Origin: UBA7359 sp964523895
GTDB lineage: Bacteria > Pseudomonadota > Gammaproteobacteria > Eutrophobiales > Eutrophobiaceae
Assembly (NCBI GenBank): GCA_964523895.1
Contig: CAZGBJ010000005.1
Span: 56,795-120,794 of the forward strand
Reading direction: 5' to 3'
DNA length: 64,000 bases
The notes below the pieces were generated by a model. That model did not search any database and had not been told where the DNA came from. It saw only the letters and a list, made by a program, of their open reading frames with translations. The position numbers and the translations under genes are program-made. Of the stretch, positions 1-8,738 are shown piece after piece (the stretch's first letter is position 1; each line of letters starts with the position of its first letter).

Positions 1-522
1 AGGAAAATTCGCTGCCTCATCTTGCATATGATGAACAGTGCGATCGACTTCTGTCATTAAATCATTTTTCCATGCATTTAGTATTTCACGGAAATGTTCT
101 GTTTGTTTTGCGCCCATAAATTCTTCACCTTTCTTCCCTTTGTAAGGCGCGACTTTTGTTTTTTTCGTTGTTTTAACTGCTATTGATGGCTTAGCTTTAA
201 TATTAGTGACTTTAGTCATTCTTTTCTTCTTATTGGTTGTCGTTTTTTTCGTAGCCGTTTTTTTAGCTACCTTTTTCCTGGACACTTTTTTGGGTGCGGT
301 TTTCTTCTTTGCTTTTTTCTTAGACACTTTTTTGGGCGTGGCTTTCTTTTTTGCCTTTTTCTTGGACACTTTTTTAGGCGTGACTTTCTTCTTTGTTACT
401 TTCTTTTTTGCCTTTTTCCTGGACACTTTTTTAGGCGTAACTTTCTTCCTGGCGACCTTTTTCTTTCTTAAAGGTACCTTCTTCTTTGCCTTTTTTTTAG
501 TCGTTTTCTTCTTGGCAGCCAT
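1..522 (-). CDS. dksA: RNA polymerase-binding factor DksA with lysine-rich N-terminal extension (3' part cut off by window edge)
   Basis: Only the first 174 codons are inside the window. Residues from about 130 onward (TEHFREILNAWKND, EVDRTVHHMQDEAANFP) match the coiled-coil N-terminal part of DksA, the ppGpp cofactor that binds the RNA polymerase secondary channel. In front of it lies an extension of about 120 residues that is almost entirely Lys, Ala, Thr, Val and Pro, with four imperfect copies of a KKVTPKKVSRKKAKK-like unit, resembling histone H1 tails and AlgP-type proteins. Ordinary DksA is about 150 residues and lacks this. The ATG at 522 is preceded by a GGAGG ribosome site. The DksA identity is clear. 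The role of the tail is inference, with non-specific nucleic-acid binding the obvious guess. Confidence 0.88.
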   Translation of the reverse strand, partial: MAAKKKTTKKKAKKKVPLRKKKVARKKVTPKKVSRKKAKKKVTKKKVTPKKVSKKKAKKKATPKKVSKKKAKKKTAPKKVSRKKVAKKTATKKTTTNKKKRMTKVTNIKAKPSIAVKTTKKTKVAPYKGKKGEEFMGAKQTEHFREILNAWKNDLMTEVDRTVHHMQDEAANFP

Positions 523-625
523 CGCTTGCCTCCGCCCTGTAAAAATCAGCGTGCATCTATACCAGAAAGGTTCATACGAAGCAATTCTGAATTAATTAAT
601 AGTTTGTAATTTTCGAGTAATAATT

Positions 626-1354
626 TTACGTTTTCAGTCTGATATGTTCAACGTACATTCGAGTAGCACCTGCGACAGCCACAGGCATAGCCAGAAAATT
701 AACAACTGGAATCATTGTTAATAGCAAGACGCCAGAGCCAAAGCCTAAAGCCAGTTGGCGATTTGAAGCAATCTTTTCGCGTTGAAGTTTAAATGCAATG
801 TCATGATTTCCCATAGGATAATCACCATATTCTAGAGTTAGCATCCAGGCGGTGAAAAGAAACCAAATCAATGGCGCTGCGACATTTACCATAGGTATGA
901 TGAATAAAATTAAAAGAGGCAAAGCCCGGATAATAAAATAGAGTAATTTTTGGAACTCGGATTTAATCGAGATAATAATGACTTTTGATAATGATTGATT
1001 GTTGGCAGACGGTATTTTCTGACCTGTTATTACACTTTCAACCGCTTCGGCTAGAAAACCATTAAATGGGGCACCAATCAAATTAGCAACGATCGAAAAA
1101 CAAAAGAAAACGATAGTTAGCGCGACAATGACAAAAATTGGCCAAAGTAACCATGTTAACCATTCTAGCCATTGCCATTGCGCCAATAAGCTATCTATCA
1201 GGCTGCTGAGTGAATTTGCACCAAAATAAATTGCTCCGGCAAATAAGAGTGAATTGATCAGTAATGGAATAAGGACGTAAAGACGAACACCGGGTTTAAG
1301 GATTAATTTAAATCCTGACAGCAAATATTTAAAACCCTGACTAAATTGATTCAT
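626..1354 (-). CDS. cysZ: CysZ-like inner-membrane protein (EI24 family)
   Basis: This 242-residue protein opens with an amphipathic N-terminus (MNQFSQGFKYLLSGFKLILK) followed by several hydrophobic segments. Two lie near residues 25-48 and 70-95, two more near 140-170, and one near 205-225. This is the layout of the CysZ/EI24 family, which in enteric bacteria supports sulfate uptake for cysteine synthesis. It lies 11 bp downstream of queF on the same strand and may be co-transcribed with it. No other sulfate-assimilation gene is nearby, so transport of sulfate rests on family membership alone. Confidence 0.8.
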   Translation of the reverse strand: MNQFSQGFKYLLSGFKLILKPGVRLYVLIPLLINSLLFAGAIYFGANSLSSLIDSLLAQWQWLEWLTWLLWPIFVIVALTIVFFCFSIVANLIGAPFNGFLAEAVESVITGQKIPSANNQSLSKVIIISIKSEFQKLLYFIIRALPLLILFIIPMVNVAAPLIWFLFTAWMLTLEYGDYPMGNHDIAFKLQREKIASNRQLALGFGSGVLLLTMIPVVNFLAMPVAVAGATRMYVEHIRLKT

Positions 1355-1365
1355 TAATAGCGAGT

Positions 1366-1821
1366 TTAAGGCAATGAAACAGCGGGGCGAGCTGTCCAGC
1401 CATCCATAATATGTTCTGCGACAACACTGGTATAAATACCGCCACGAACATTGAACGTTGCGGTAAGTCGCATGAAGCGCGGTGATGTTGCCGCGACTAA
1501 ATCATCTAAAATTTTATTGCTTACTGCTTCATGAAATGCACCTTGATCACGATATGAGCATATATAAAGTTTTAATGCCTTAAGTTCTACGCACAGTTGC
1601 TCAGGAACATATTCAATTTCGAGTATAGCGAAGTCAGGTTGGCCTGTTTTAGGGCATAAACAGGTAAATTCCGGCACCTCGATTCGAATAGTAAAGTCAC
1701 GTTCAGGTGTTGGATTTGGGAAAGTTTCAAGTACATCAATAGCTTGCTTTGGCATTCGTTTTTTCTCTGTTATTACAACATAATAAGGCGATAAGATAGA
1801 ACATTGATAATGTTCAGGCAA
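1366..1821 (-). CDS. queF: NADPH-dependent 7-cyano-7-deazaguanine reductase (QueF, short type)
   Basis: The enzyme reduces preQ0 to preQ1 in queuosine tRNA-modification synthesis. The sequence carries the short-type (YkvM-like) hallmarks: FTCLCPKTGQPDF with the nucleophilic Cys, the QueF motif ELKALKLYICSYRD that binds NADPH, and FNVRGGIYT near the C-terminus. Two starts are possible. A TTG at 1821 has a good AGAGGA site seven bases upstream and gives 151 residues. An ATG at 1755 (MPKQAIDVLETF) has a weaker site, but gives the N-terminus usual for the family. The TTG frame adds 22 residues of unclear value. The gene is divergent from smc; a TATAAT lies at 1893-1898 in the shared spacer. Confidence 0.92.
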   Translation of the reverse strand: MPEHYQCSILSPYYVVITEKKRMPKQAIDVLETFPNPTPERDFTIRIEVPEFTCLCPKTGQPDFAILEIEYVPEQLCVELKALKLYICSYRDQGAFHEAVSNKILDDLVAATSPRFMRLTATFNVRGGIYTSVVAEHIMDGWTARPAVSLP

Positions 1822-1952
1822 GACATATCCTCTATTTTTTATATATTTATAATAACTAATAATATCAATATGTTATTATAAATAATTAATGTTAATTATA
1901 GATATAATTTACGTTTGGACAGAGGACTAAATCTTTAGTATTGTAACGCCCC

Positions 1953-4900
1953 ATGCGTTTATGCAATATAAAACTTTCCGGCTTTAAATCCTTCGTAGAT
2001 CCAACCAACCTCATCATTCCAGGCAACCTTGTTGGCGTTGTCGGACCCAACGGTTGCGGCAAATCTAATATCATCGATGCGGTTACCTGGGTTATGGGTG
2101 AAAGCTCGGCAAAACACCTTCGTGGAGATTCACTGACTGACGTTATTTTTAGTGGTTCAAGCGCTCGTCAACCTGTTGGCCAGGCTTCAGTCGAACTGGT
2201 TTTTGATAATGTTGAAAATAAACTGGGTGGTGAATACGCCAGTTATGATGAGATTTCAATAAAGCGTCAGATTAATCGTGATGCAGTTTCAACCTATTAT
2301 TTAAACGGCACTCGATGTCGTCGTCGAGATATTACCGCTATATTTCTTGGCACCGGTCTTGGCCCTCGTAGTTATGCCATTATTGAACAAGGTATGATTT
2401 CAAGATTAATAGAAGCCAAACCAGAAGAATTGAGAGTCTATATCGAAGAAGCGGCTGGCATTTCAAAATATCGTGAGCGTCGTCGAGAAACGGGAAACCG
2501 CATAAAGCATACTAAAGAAAACATTGAACGACTCACAGATATTCGTGAAGAATTGGAAAAACAGTTAAATCATTTGCAGCGTCAGGCAAAAGCGGCCGAA
2601 CGTTATAAAAAATTAAAAAAGGAACAACGTCAACTTAGTTCTGAATTACTTGCCTTAAATTGGCGTGATTTAAATAAGGAAATGAGTGAATTAAAAGAAG
2701 GCGCAGGCAAACGTGAAAACGCAGTTGAAGAATCAATCGCAAAAGTTCGCGAGACAGAGGCGGAAATTGAAAAACAACGAGAAGGGTTGAGTGAAGCTAA
2801 CCAACACTTTAATAATATGCAGTCTGAATATTATAAAGTAGGCAGTGATATATCTTCATATGAACAAAAACTTCAGCATACACGCGAAAAAATTACGACG
2901 ATAGAGTCAGAATTGGAAAAAGCACGTCAAACACATGCGGATACAGTTAAACAGCATGAGCAGGACAAAACAGAATATGAAAAACTCCAATCTGAATTAA
3001 CTAATCTGGAACCAAAATTAAGTGGCTCAAGAAATGAGAGTAATAAAGCCTATGAAATTCTCAATCATGCGGAAGAAGCAATGCAGGGTTGGCAGTCTGA
3101 ATGGGATACGTTCAATGAGTCCTGGTCTGAGTTTTCGCGTCAGGGACAAGTTGATAAAACGCGATTAGAACATCTTGAATTTGGTTTGGGTGAACTTGCT
3201 GAACGCCGTCTTCAGTTAGAAAAAGAAATTTCAAAGTTTGAGCAATCCGATCTTAATAACACAATCGACACTTTAGCCTCATCTTTAAAAAACGAAGAAG
3301 AAAAACAATCTGTTTTGGCAAGTGAATACGCTAATAAACAGAATGTTGTTAAAGATCATCGAGAGAAAGTAAGAACGCTGTCATCAAAACTTGATTCAGT
3401 TCGTCAGGAATATCAGGCTTTGAAAGGTCGTTTAGCTTCTTTAGAAACCTTGCAACAATCTGTCATCGAAGATAATCAGGAATTAAGTGACTGGTTAAAA
3501 GAAAATAATCTGGATCAACAGCAACGACTTTCCCAATCAATCAAAGTTAATCCAAAATGGACACATGCTCTGGAAACTGTCATTAGCATTCATCTGCATG
3601 ATATTTGTATTGATGATATTAATAATTATCTGGGTAAATTAGAAAGTGCGCCCGGCAAGTTTGGTTTAATGAATACGAGTAGTTCAAGCTCTTTGTCAGA
3701 AGCAAAACAATTCCCGCGATTAATAGAACAAATCACAACGGACTTGCGTGTTCCTTCTATCCTGGAAAATATTTATCTGGCGGATTCACTTGAACAAGCA
3801 AAGAGCATGTTGCCAAACTTATCTGCTGGCCAAAGTGTTGTTACTGAAAAAGGAATCTGGCTTAGCCATGATTGGGTTATTGTAAATAATGCCAGTGATG
3901 CAAACGATAGTGTTTTAAATCGTGAAGAAGAAATTAGTTCGCTTAAACTTGATCTTGGAAAAAGGGAAAATGAAATTCAATCGATTGAAGCTGAATTAAT
4001 AACAACAGAACAAGATCTTGAGCAGGTTGAAACGACATTAAATGAACAACAATCGTTAACCAGCGAACAGCAACAGGGTATTTCTGACATTAGAACCAAG
4101 TTAGCTTCTACTCAAACTGAATCTGAACAATTATCACTGCGACATCAGGAATATATTGAAGAGTTGAGCGCTAACCAGCTACAGAATGAATCGGATAAAT
4201 CAGAAATTGATTCTATTAAACAGCGCATTAGATCACTTGATAAAGATAATGAACGTTTTCTGCAGCAGCGAGACGAGCTTTCTGAAGTTAAGGAAAAGCA
4301 CCGTGAGTCACTCAATACAGCAAGAGCATCATGGCAAGAAACACATAATGAAAGTCACGGCATTGCCTTGCAGCTTGAATCGTTTAGTTCACGACGTGCA
4401 TCGTATGAACAGGCGATTAAGCGTAATGACATTCAAATTTCTCATCTTGTCGGTCGATTATCTGAGCTTGAAAAGAACTTGTCTGAAAATCAGTCCCCAG
4501 TGACTGAAATTCAAGAAAAAATTGAGGCCTGTTTAAAAGATAAAATTCATGCAGAGAAGAATCTGGGTGATGCTCGGACAAGTGTACAGGCAATTGAAGC
4601 GAGCATGAGAGAGCTCGAGCAAAATCGACATAAATATGAACAGGAACTGGAAGCATTACGTGCTGAGCTGGAAAAAGCACGATTGGGTGTGAATAGTTGT
4701 CAGGTTAGACTTGAAACCGTAGAAGAACAATTGTCATCTGAACAACAAAATGCCAAACAATTGCTTGAGGCTATGGAAGAGGGAGCCAATCAGGAAGATT
4801 GGACAACGCAACTGGAATCTTTAGATAGAAAAATACAGCGACTTGGACCTATTAACCTCGCTGCAATCGACGAATATACGCAGAATGCAGAGCGTAAAAC

Positions 4901-5459
4901 CTATCTCGATAGTCAACATAAAGATTTGCTAGATGCACTAACAACACTTGAAAATGCAATTAGCAAAATAGATAGAGAAACACGAACCCGTTTTAAAGAA
5001 ACATTTGATGAAATTAACGCGCACATTAAGGATATGTTTCCAAAGTTATTTGGTGGCGGCCATGCTTACCTTGAACTAACCGGCGATGACTTATTGCAGA
5101 CAGGCGTTGCTATCATGGCGCGCCCACCAGGAAAGAAAAACAGTAATATTCATTTACTGTCGGGCGGGGAGAAAGCGTTAACTGCTGTCGCGCTAGTTTT
5201 CTCAATATTTAAACTAAACCCGGCACCTTTCTGTATTTTAGACGAAGTTGATGCGCCTCTTGACGATACTAATGTTGCTCGCTTTAGCGAATTAGTTAAA
5301 TCTATGTCTGATGAAGTCCAGTTTATCTTCATCACACATAATAAAATTACCATGGAAATTGCGAATCAACTTTTGGGAGTGACTATGCACGAGGCTGGAG
5401 TATCACGTCTTGTGTCTGTAGACATGGATGAAGCTGTTGAGATGGCGGCGACGGCCTAA
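1953..5459 (+). CDS. smc: Chromosome segregation ATPase SMC
   Basis: At 1168 residues it is of normal SMC length. The N-terminal ATPase half has Walker A GPNGCGKSN at about residues 31-39. Two long coiled-coil arms (about 165-500 and 665-1010) flank a globular hinge around 510-655. The C-terminal half has the ABC signature LSGGEKAL near 1067 and Walker B FCILDEVDAPLDD near 1090. SMC dimers compact and separate sister chromosomes, normally with ScpA and ScpB, which are not in this window. The start MRLCNIKLSGFKSFVDPT matches the family exactly. It is the first gene of smc-zipA-ligA. Presence of SMC means MukBEF is probably absent. Confidence 0.97.
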   Translation: MRLCNIKLSGFKSFVDPTNLIIPGNLVGVVGPNGCGKSNIIDAVTWVMGESSAKHLRGDSLTDVIFSGSSARQPVGQASVELVFDNVENKLGGEYASYDEISIKRQINRDAVSTYYLNGTRCRRRDITAIFLGTGLGPRSYAIIEQGMISRLIEAKPEELRVYIEEAAGISKYRERRRETGNRIKHTKENIERLTDIREELEKQLNHLQRQAKAAERYKKLKKEQRQLSSELLALNWRDLNKEMSELKEGAGKRENAVEESIAKVRETEAEIEKQREGLSEANQHFNNMQSEYYKVGSDISSYEQKLQHTREKITTIESELEKARQTHADTVKQHEQDKTEYEKLQSELTNLEPKLSGSRNESNKAYEILNHAEEAMQGWQSEWDTFNESWSEFSRQGQVDKTRLEHLEFGLGELAERRLQLEKEISKFEQSDLNNTIDTLASSLKNEEEKQSVLASEYANKQNVVKDHREKVRTLSSKLDSVRQEYQALKGRLASLETLQQSVIEDNQELSDWLKENNLDQQQRLSQSIKVNPKWTHALETVISIHLHDICIDDINNYLGKLESAPGKFGLMNTSSSSSLSEAKQFPRLIEQITTDLRVPSILENIYLADSLEQAKSMLPNLSAGQSVVTEKGIWLSHDWVIVNNASDANDSVLNREEEISSLKLDLGKRENEIQSIEAELITTEQDLEQVETTLNEQQSLTSEQQQGISDIRTKLASTQTESEQLSLRHQEYIEELSANQLQNESDKSEIDSIKQRIRSLDKDNERFLQQRDELSEVKEKHRESLNTARASWQETHNESHGIALQLESFSSRRASYEQAIKRNDIQISHLVGRLSELEKNLSENQSPVTEIQEKIEACLKDKIHAEKNLGDARTSVQAIEASMRELEQNRHKYEQELEALRAELEKARLGVNSCQVRLETVEEQLSSEQQNAKQLLEAMEEGANQEDWTTQLESLDRKIQRLGPINLAAIDEYTQNAERKTYLDSQHKDLLDALTTLENAISKIDRETRTRFKETFDEINAHIKDMFPKLFGGGHAYLELTGDDLLQTGVAIMARPPGKKNSNIHLLSGGEKALTAVALVFSIFKLNPAPFCILDEVDAPLDDTNVARFSELVKSMSDEVQFIFITHNKITMEIANQLLGVTMHEAGVSRLVSVDMDEAVEMAATA

Positions 5460-5466
5460 ATAAATA

Positions 5467-5485
5467 TACATACATACATACATAC
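5467..5485 (+). repeat. TACA tetranucleotide repeat upstream of zipA
   Basis: Nearly five perfect copies of TACA run together in the 36-base gap between the smc stop and the zipA ATG. The tract lies 11-29 bases before the start codon, where a ribosome-binding site would sit. No good Shine-Dalgarno sequence is visible here otherwise. Confidence 0.85.
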
Positions 5486-5495
5486 CACGAGCGCC

Positions 5496-6374
5496 ATGGA
5501 CAACTTGCGCCTTATATTATTAATTATTGGATGCCTTGTGGTTTTAGGTATCTACTTGTGGGAAGTATTTTATAAAGGAAGACCAAAAAAGAAGACAGAT
5601 ATTCTCAATGCTGTCGACGAAACCCCGGACATCCCTGTTGCTGCAACCATCAATAATGAAGTAAGCGTCGATAATTATTCTACTGAGGCATTAGCCGATC
5701 TTGGTAGTTTATTAAAACAATCACGAAATCAGGATATTAGTAACGACGATACACCTGAACCATTTAAAGTGTCAGAAGTAAGTACAAGTATTGATGAGCC
5801 TGATGAAGATTTGCCGCTTGAAATGAGCGTCAAAGATTATGAGGCTAAAATGGCTGAAAATAATGAATCGGATGTTTTCGCAGCAATTGAAGAAGAACTT
5901 CATTCTCATGATGAATTAGAGGAAGAAGAAGTAGATCTTCCACAAAGCAATCAGGCCAGCGAAGATATATTAGTTTTATATATTACATGCCCTTCTCATA
6001 TCTCATTTAATGGTTTGTCGATAAGTAAAGCTGCAGACGAAGTAGGCATGGTCTATGGACACATGAATATTTTTCATCATTTCGGACCTGGCAAGCTTCA
6101 TTCAGGACAACCCTTATTTAGTCTAGCAAACATGCATGAGCCAGGATCATTTGATCTTGGACGCATGTCAGATTTAAAAACAAAAGGTCTTGCTGTCTTT
6201 ATGTATTCACCTGCTTCAATTGATGCCAGTGTTGTCTTTGAATTATTTTTAAACACGACGCAACGTTTAGCTGAATTACTCGGTGGAACAGTACGAACCT
6301 CGGACAATGAAATATTAAATAATACCGCTATTAGTTCTCTACGAGACAAAGCTGAGTCACTTTCAGTTAATTAA
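5496..6374 (+). CDS. zipA: Cell division protein ZipA
   Basis: ZipA anchors the FtsZ ring to the inner membrane. The 292-residue protein shows the standard three-part plan. An N-terminal membrane segment (about residues 4-22, LRLILLIIGCLVVLGIYLW) is followed by basic residues KGRPKKK. An acidic, low-complexity linker runs from 35 to about 150, with several EEE and DEDL stretches. A globular FtsZ-binding domain follows from about 152, with FHHFGPGKLHSGQPLFSLAN typical of the family. The segment is N-out, as for ZipA. It follows smc by 36 bp and precedes ligA by 14 bp, the usual gammaproteobacterial order. Confidence 0.93.
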   Translation: MDNLRLILLIIGCLVVLGIYLWEVFYKGRPKKKTDILNAVDETPDIPVAATINNEVSVDNYSTEALADLGSLLKQSRNQDISNDDTPEPFKVSEVSTSIDEPDEDLPLEMSVKDYEAKMAENNESDVFAAIEEELHSHDELEEEEVDLPQSNQASEDILVLYITCPSHISFNGLSISKAADEVGMVYGHMNIFHHFGPGKLHSGQPLFSLANMHEPGSFDLGRMSDLKTKGLAVFMYSPASIDASVVFELFLNTTQRLAELLGGTVRTSDNEILNNTAISSLRDKAESLSVN

Positions 6375-6388
6375 TAAACTAATTTAAA

Positions 6389-8383
6389 ATGACTTTGCAA
6401 CAAGCCAGAAAGCGAATTGATATTCTTCGTGAAACAATTAATCAACATAACTACCAATACTATGTTCTGGATGACCCAGATATCCCAGATTCGGAATACG
6501 ATAGATTGTTACGAGAGTTAATTGATATAGAAATTGAATTCCCTGAACTCATTATTCCTAATTCACCTACGCAGCGTGTTGGTGCTGCGCCGCTATCAGA
6601 ATTTGATGAAGTTAAACATACTGTGCTGATGTTATCGTTAGCGAATGCTTTTAATGAAGATGAAATGCAAGCTTTTAACAAGAGGATAAATGATCGATTG
6701 GAAACAGATGCGGTCATCTTCTCCGCAGAAACAAAGTTAGATGGGCTAGCCGTTAGTATTCGTTATGAAAATGCCGTATTAAAAACGGCGGCTACGCGTG
6801 GCGATGGTTATAGCGGCGAGAATATTACTCACAATATAAGAACCATACAGCAGATCCCGTTAAATTTAATTGGCGATGATATTCCTGAATTATTAGAAAT
6901 CAGGGGTGAAGTTTTCATGACGCATAAAGGTTTTGAAGAACTAAATAACAAACAACGAGAAAAAGAGGGAAAGTTATTTGCCAACCCTCGTAATGCGGCG
7001 GCAGGTTCTCTACGCCAACTAGATGCAAAGATAACGGCAAAAAGACAGTTATCATTCTTTGCCTATGGCATAGGTGATTTTAAAGGCAATGTTGAATTTG
7101 AAAGCCATACACAGATATTAAAACAACTTAAGCAATGGGGAATTCCTGTTTCACCAGAAACTAAAAAAATGAAAAGCCTTCAATCTTGTCTGCAATATTA
7201 TAAGGAGATAGGAGAAAAACGAGCAGAGTTAGCTTATGAGATTGATGGCGTTGTTTTTAAAGTAAATAATTTATTACAACAACAAGCATTGGGTTTTGTT
7301 TCACGTGCTCCACGTTGGGCGATTGCCTATAAATTTCCTCCAGTAGAGGAGATGACGAAAATATTAGATATAGAAGTTCAGGTAGGTCGTACCGGTGCTT
7401 TAACACCTGTGGCTAGATTAGAACCGGTCTTTGTTGGCGGCGTTACTATTACTAATGCAACTTTGCATAATCTTGATGAAATTAAACGCAAGGATGTCAA
7501 AATCGGTGACTGGGTTTATATTCGCCGAGCGGGAGACGTTATTCCAGAAGTCGTAAGTGTTATTAAAGAAAAGCGTAAGAACGTTACTGAATTTGTTATG
7601 CCGAATATTTGTCCTGTTTGCGGCTCGGCAGTTGAGCAGCAGGAAGGAGAAGCAACCTATCGTTGTATGGGTGGCCTGTCATGTTCGGCACAAAATATTC
7701 AAGCCATTATTCATTTTGTTTCACGCAAAGCTATGGATATTGATGGTCTCGGCGAGAAAATAGTTATTCAATTAACAGAAGCTGGTTTAGTTAATACAGT
7801 TGCCGAACTTTATTCACTATCACATGAACAACTTGCTGATCTGGAAAGGATGGGAAAAAAATCAGCAGACAATCTAATTGAAGCATTAGATAAAAGTCGG
7901 GAGACAACATTAGATCGATTTATATATGCACTCGGTATTCGTGAAGTCGGTGAAGCAACAGCTCGATCACTGGCTCAGCATTTTAAACAATTTGATGCAA
8001 TTGAAAATGCATCGACTGAAGAACTGGAACAAATAGCAGATATTGGTCCTGTTGTTGCTCACAACATTCATAGTTTTTTTCAAGAAACGCATAATAGAAA
8101 AGTAATTGAAACACTAAAAAAGAATATCCATTGGGAAACAGTTAAAGCTAATCAATCATCTTCACTGGATGGACTGACATTTGTAATCACCGGCACTTTA
8201 TCCAGTATGGGCCGTGACGAAGCGAAGCAAAAATTAATGGCCTTAGGTGCGAAAGTAAGCGGTAGTGTTTCAAAAAAGACAAGCTATGTTGTGTATGGCG
8301 AAACTCCGGGCAGTAAATATGAAAAAGCCTTGCAACTAGGTGTAAAAACTTTAAATGAAGAAGAGTTGTTAGAGTTAATTTAG
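6389..8383 (+). CDS. ligA: NAD-dependent DNA ligase LigA
   Basis: LigA seals nicks during replication and repair using NAD+. At 664 residues it is full length. Visible in order: domain Ia with YYVLDDPDIPDSEYD (residues 24-38); the adenylation motif with catalytic Lys in AETKLDGLAVS (K116); the OB fold; a four-Cys zinc finger beginning CPVCGSA near residue 408; helix-hairpin-helix repeats; and a C-terminal BRCT domain from about 590 (LTFVITGTLSSMGRDEAK). It is the last gene of smc-zipA-ligA. The downstream spacer is filled by structured repeats, not an obvious simple terminator. Confidence 0.98.
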   Translation: MTLQQARKRIDILRETINQHNYQYYVLDDPDIPDSEYDRLLRELIDIEIEFPELIIPNSPTQRVGAAPLSEFDEVKHTVLMLSLANAFNEDEMQAFNKRINDRLETDAVIFSAETKLDGLAVSIRYENAVLKTAATRGDGYSGENITHNIRTIQQIPLNLIGDDIPELLEIRGEVFMTHKGFEELNNKQREKEGKLFANPRNAAAGSLRQLDAKITAKRQLSFFAYGIGDFKGNVEFESHTQILKQLKQWGIPVSPETKKMKSLQSCLQYYKEIGEKRAELAYEIDGVVFKVNNLLQQQALGFVSRAPRWAIAYKFPPVEEMTKILDIEVQVGRTGALTPVARLEPVFVGGVTITNATLHNLDEIKRKDVKIGDWVYIRRAGDVIPEVVSVIKEKRKNVTEFVMPNICPVCGSAVEQQEGEATYRCMGGLSCSAQNIQAIIHFVSRKAMDIDGLGEKIVIQLTEAGLVNTVAELYSLSHEQLADLERMGKKSADNLIEALDKSRETTLDRFIYALGIREVGEATARSLAQHFKQFDAIENASTEELEQIADIGPVVAHNIHSFFQETHNRKVIETLKKNIHWETVKANQSSSLDGLTFVITGTLSSMGRDEAKQKLMALGAKVSGSVSKKTSYVVYGETPGSKYEKALQLGVKTLNEEELLELI

Positions 8384-8470
8384 TGAATTCAAGGTTCAAG
8401 ATCTGATCCTAAACAAAAAGTGTCGGAGTGATTAATTTTTAATCGGTTACAAGATTTTGATTCCCGTCGT

Positions 8471-8604
8471 GTCATGCTGAGTAAGTGATTAGTTATAGGG
8501 TCAATTGTACAGGACGTACAATTGAGCGTAGTCACAACATGGATGTTGTGTCTGCGCGACCCGACTATAACTGATTACTTGCGAAGGTAGCCGTAGGCCA
8601 TGAC
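8471..8604 (+). repeat. Cloverleaf-like intergenic element with two inner hairpins
   Basis: Outer ends GTCATG (8471) and CATGAC (8599) enclose a 16-bp stem. Its left arm is AAGTGATTAGTTATAG (8483-8498) and its right arm is at 8565-8580. Two of the pairs are G-T wobbles that pair only if the plus strand is the RNA. GGGTC at 8498-8502 also pairs with GACCC. Inside sit two perfect hairpins with a GG-type loop: TTGTACAGGACGTACAA at about 8505-8521 and CACAACATGGATGTTGTG at 8533-8550. It occupies the gap between convergent ligA and the diguanylate cyclase gene. Confidence 0.7.
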
Positions 8605-8690
8605 ATTAGGGTGCTCTTCTCTTTGGTTACTTTCCCTTGAGCACGCAAGAGAAAGTGACTCGCCATAGGGCGAAACCATAATTAAAAAAG
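8605..8690. repeat. Second intergenic inverted-repeat element
   Basis: This stretch follows directly on the cloverleaf-like element. TTTGGTTACTTTC (8619-8633 area) and GAAAGTGACTC (8651-8661) form an imperfect inverted repeat around a TGAGCAC/CAAGAG core, ending in GCCATAGGGCG. I recall similar words in intergenic repeats of several Proteobacteria, but cannot verify that here. No gene is seen in 8384-8738 apart from these two elements. Confidence 0.45.
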
Positions 8691-8738
8691 AATTATAAAT
8701 TAAAGGAGACAGGGTGATTTAAATTAAATTACTTGAAG

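Noticed and set aside
206..595. Plus-strand frame rich in Phe and Leu that looks like a membrane protein
   Set aside because: It is the mirror of the Lys-rich dksA tail on the minus strand; the repeats in it are those of the DksA extension.
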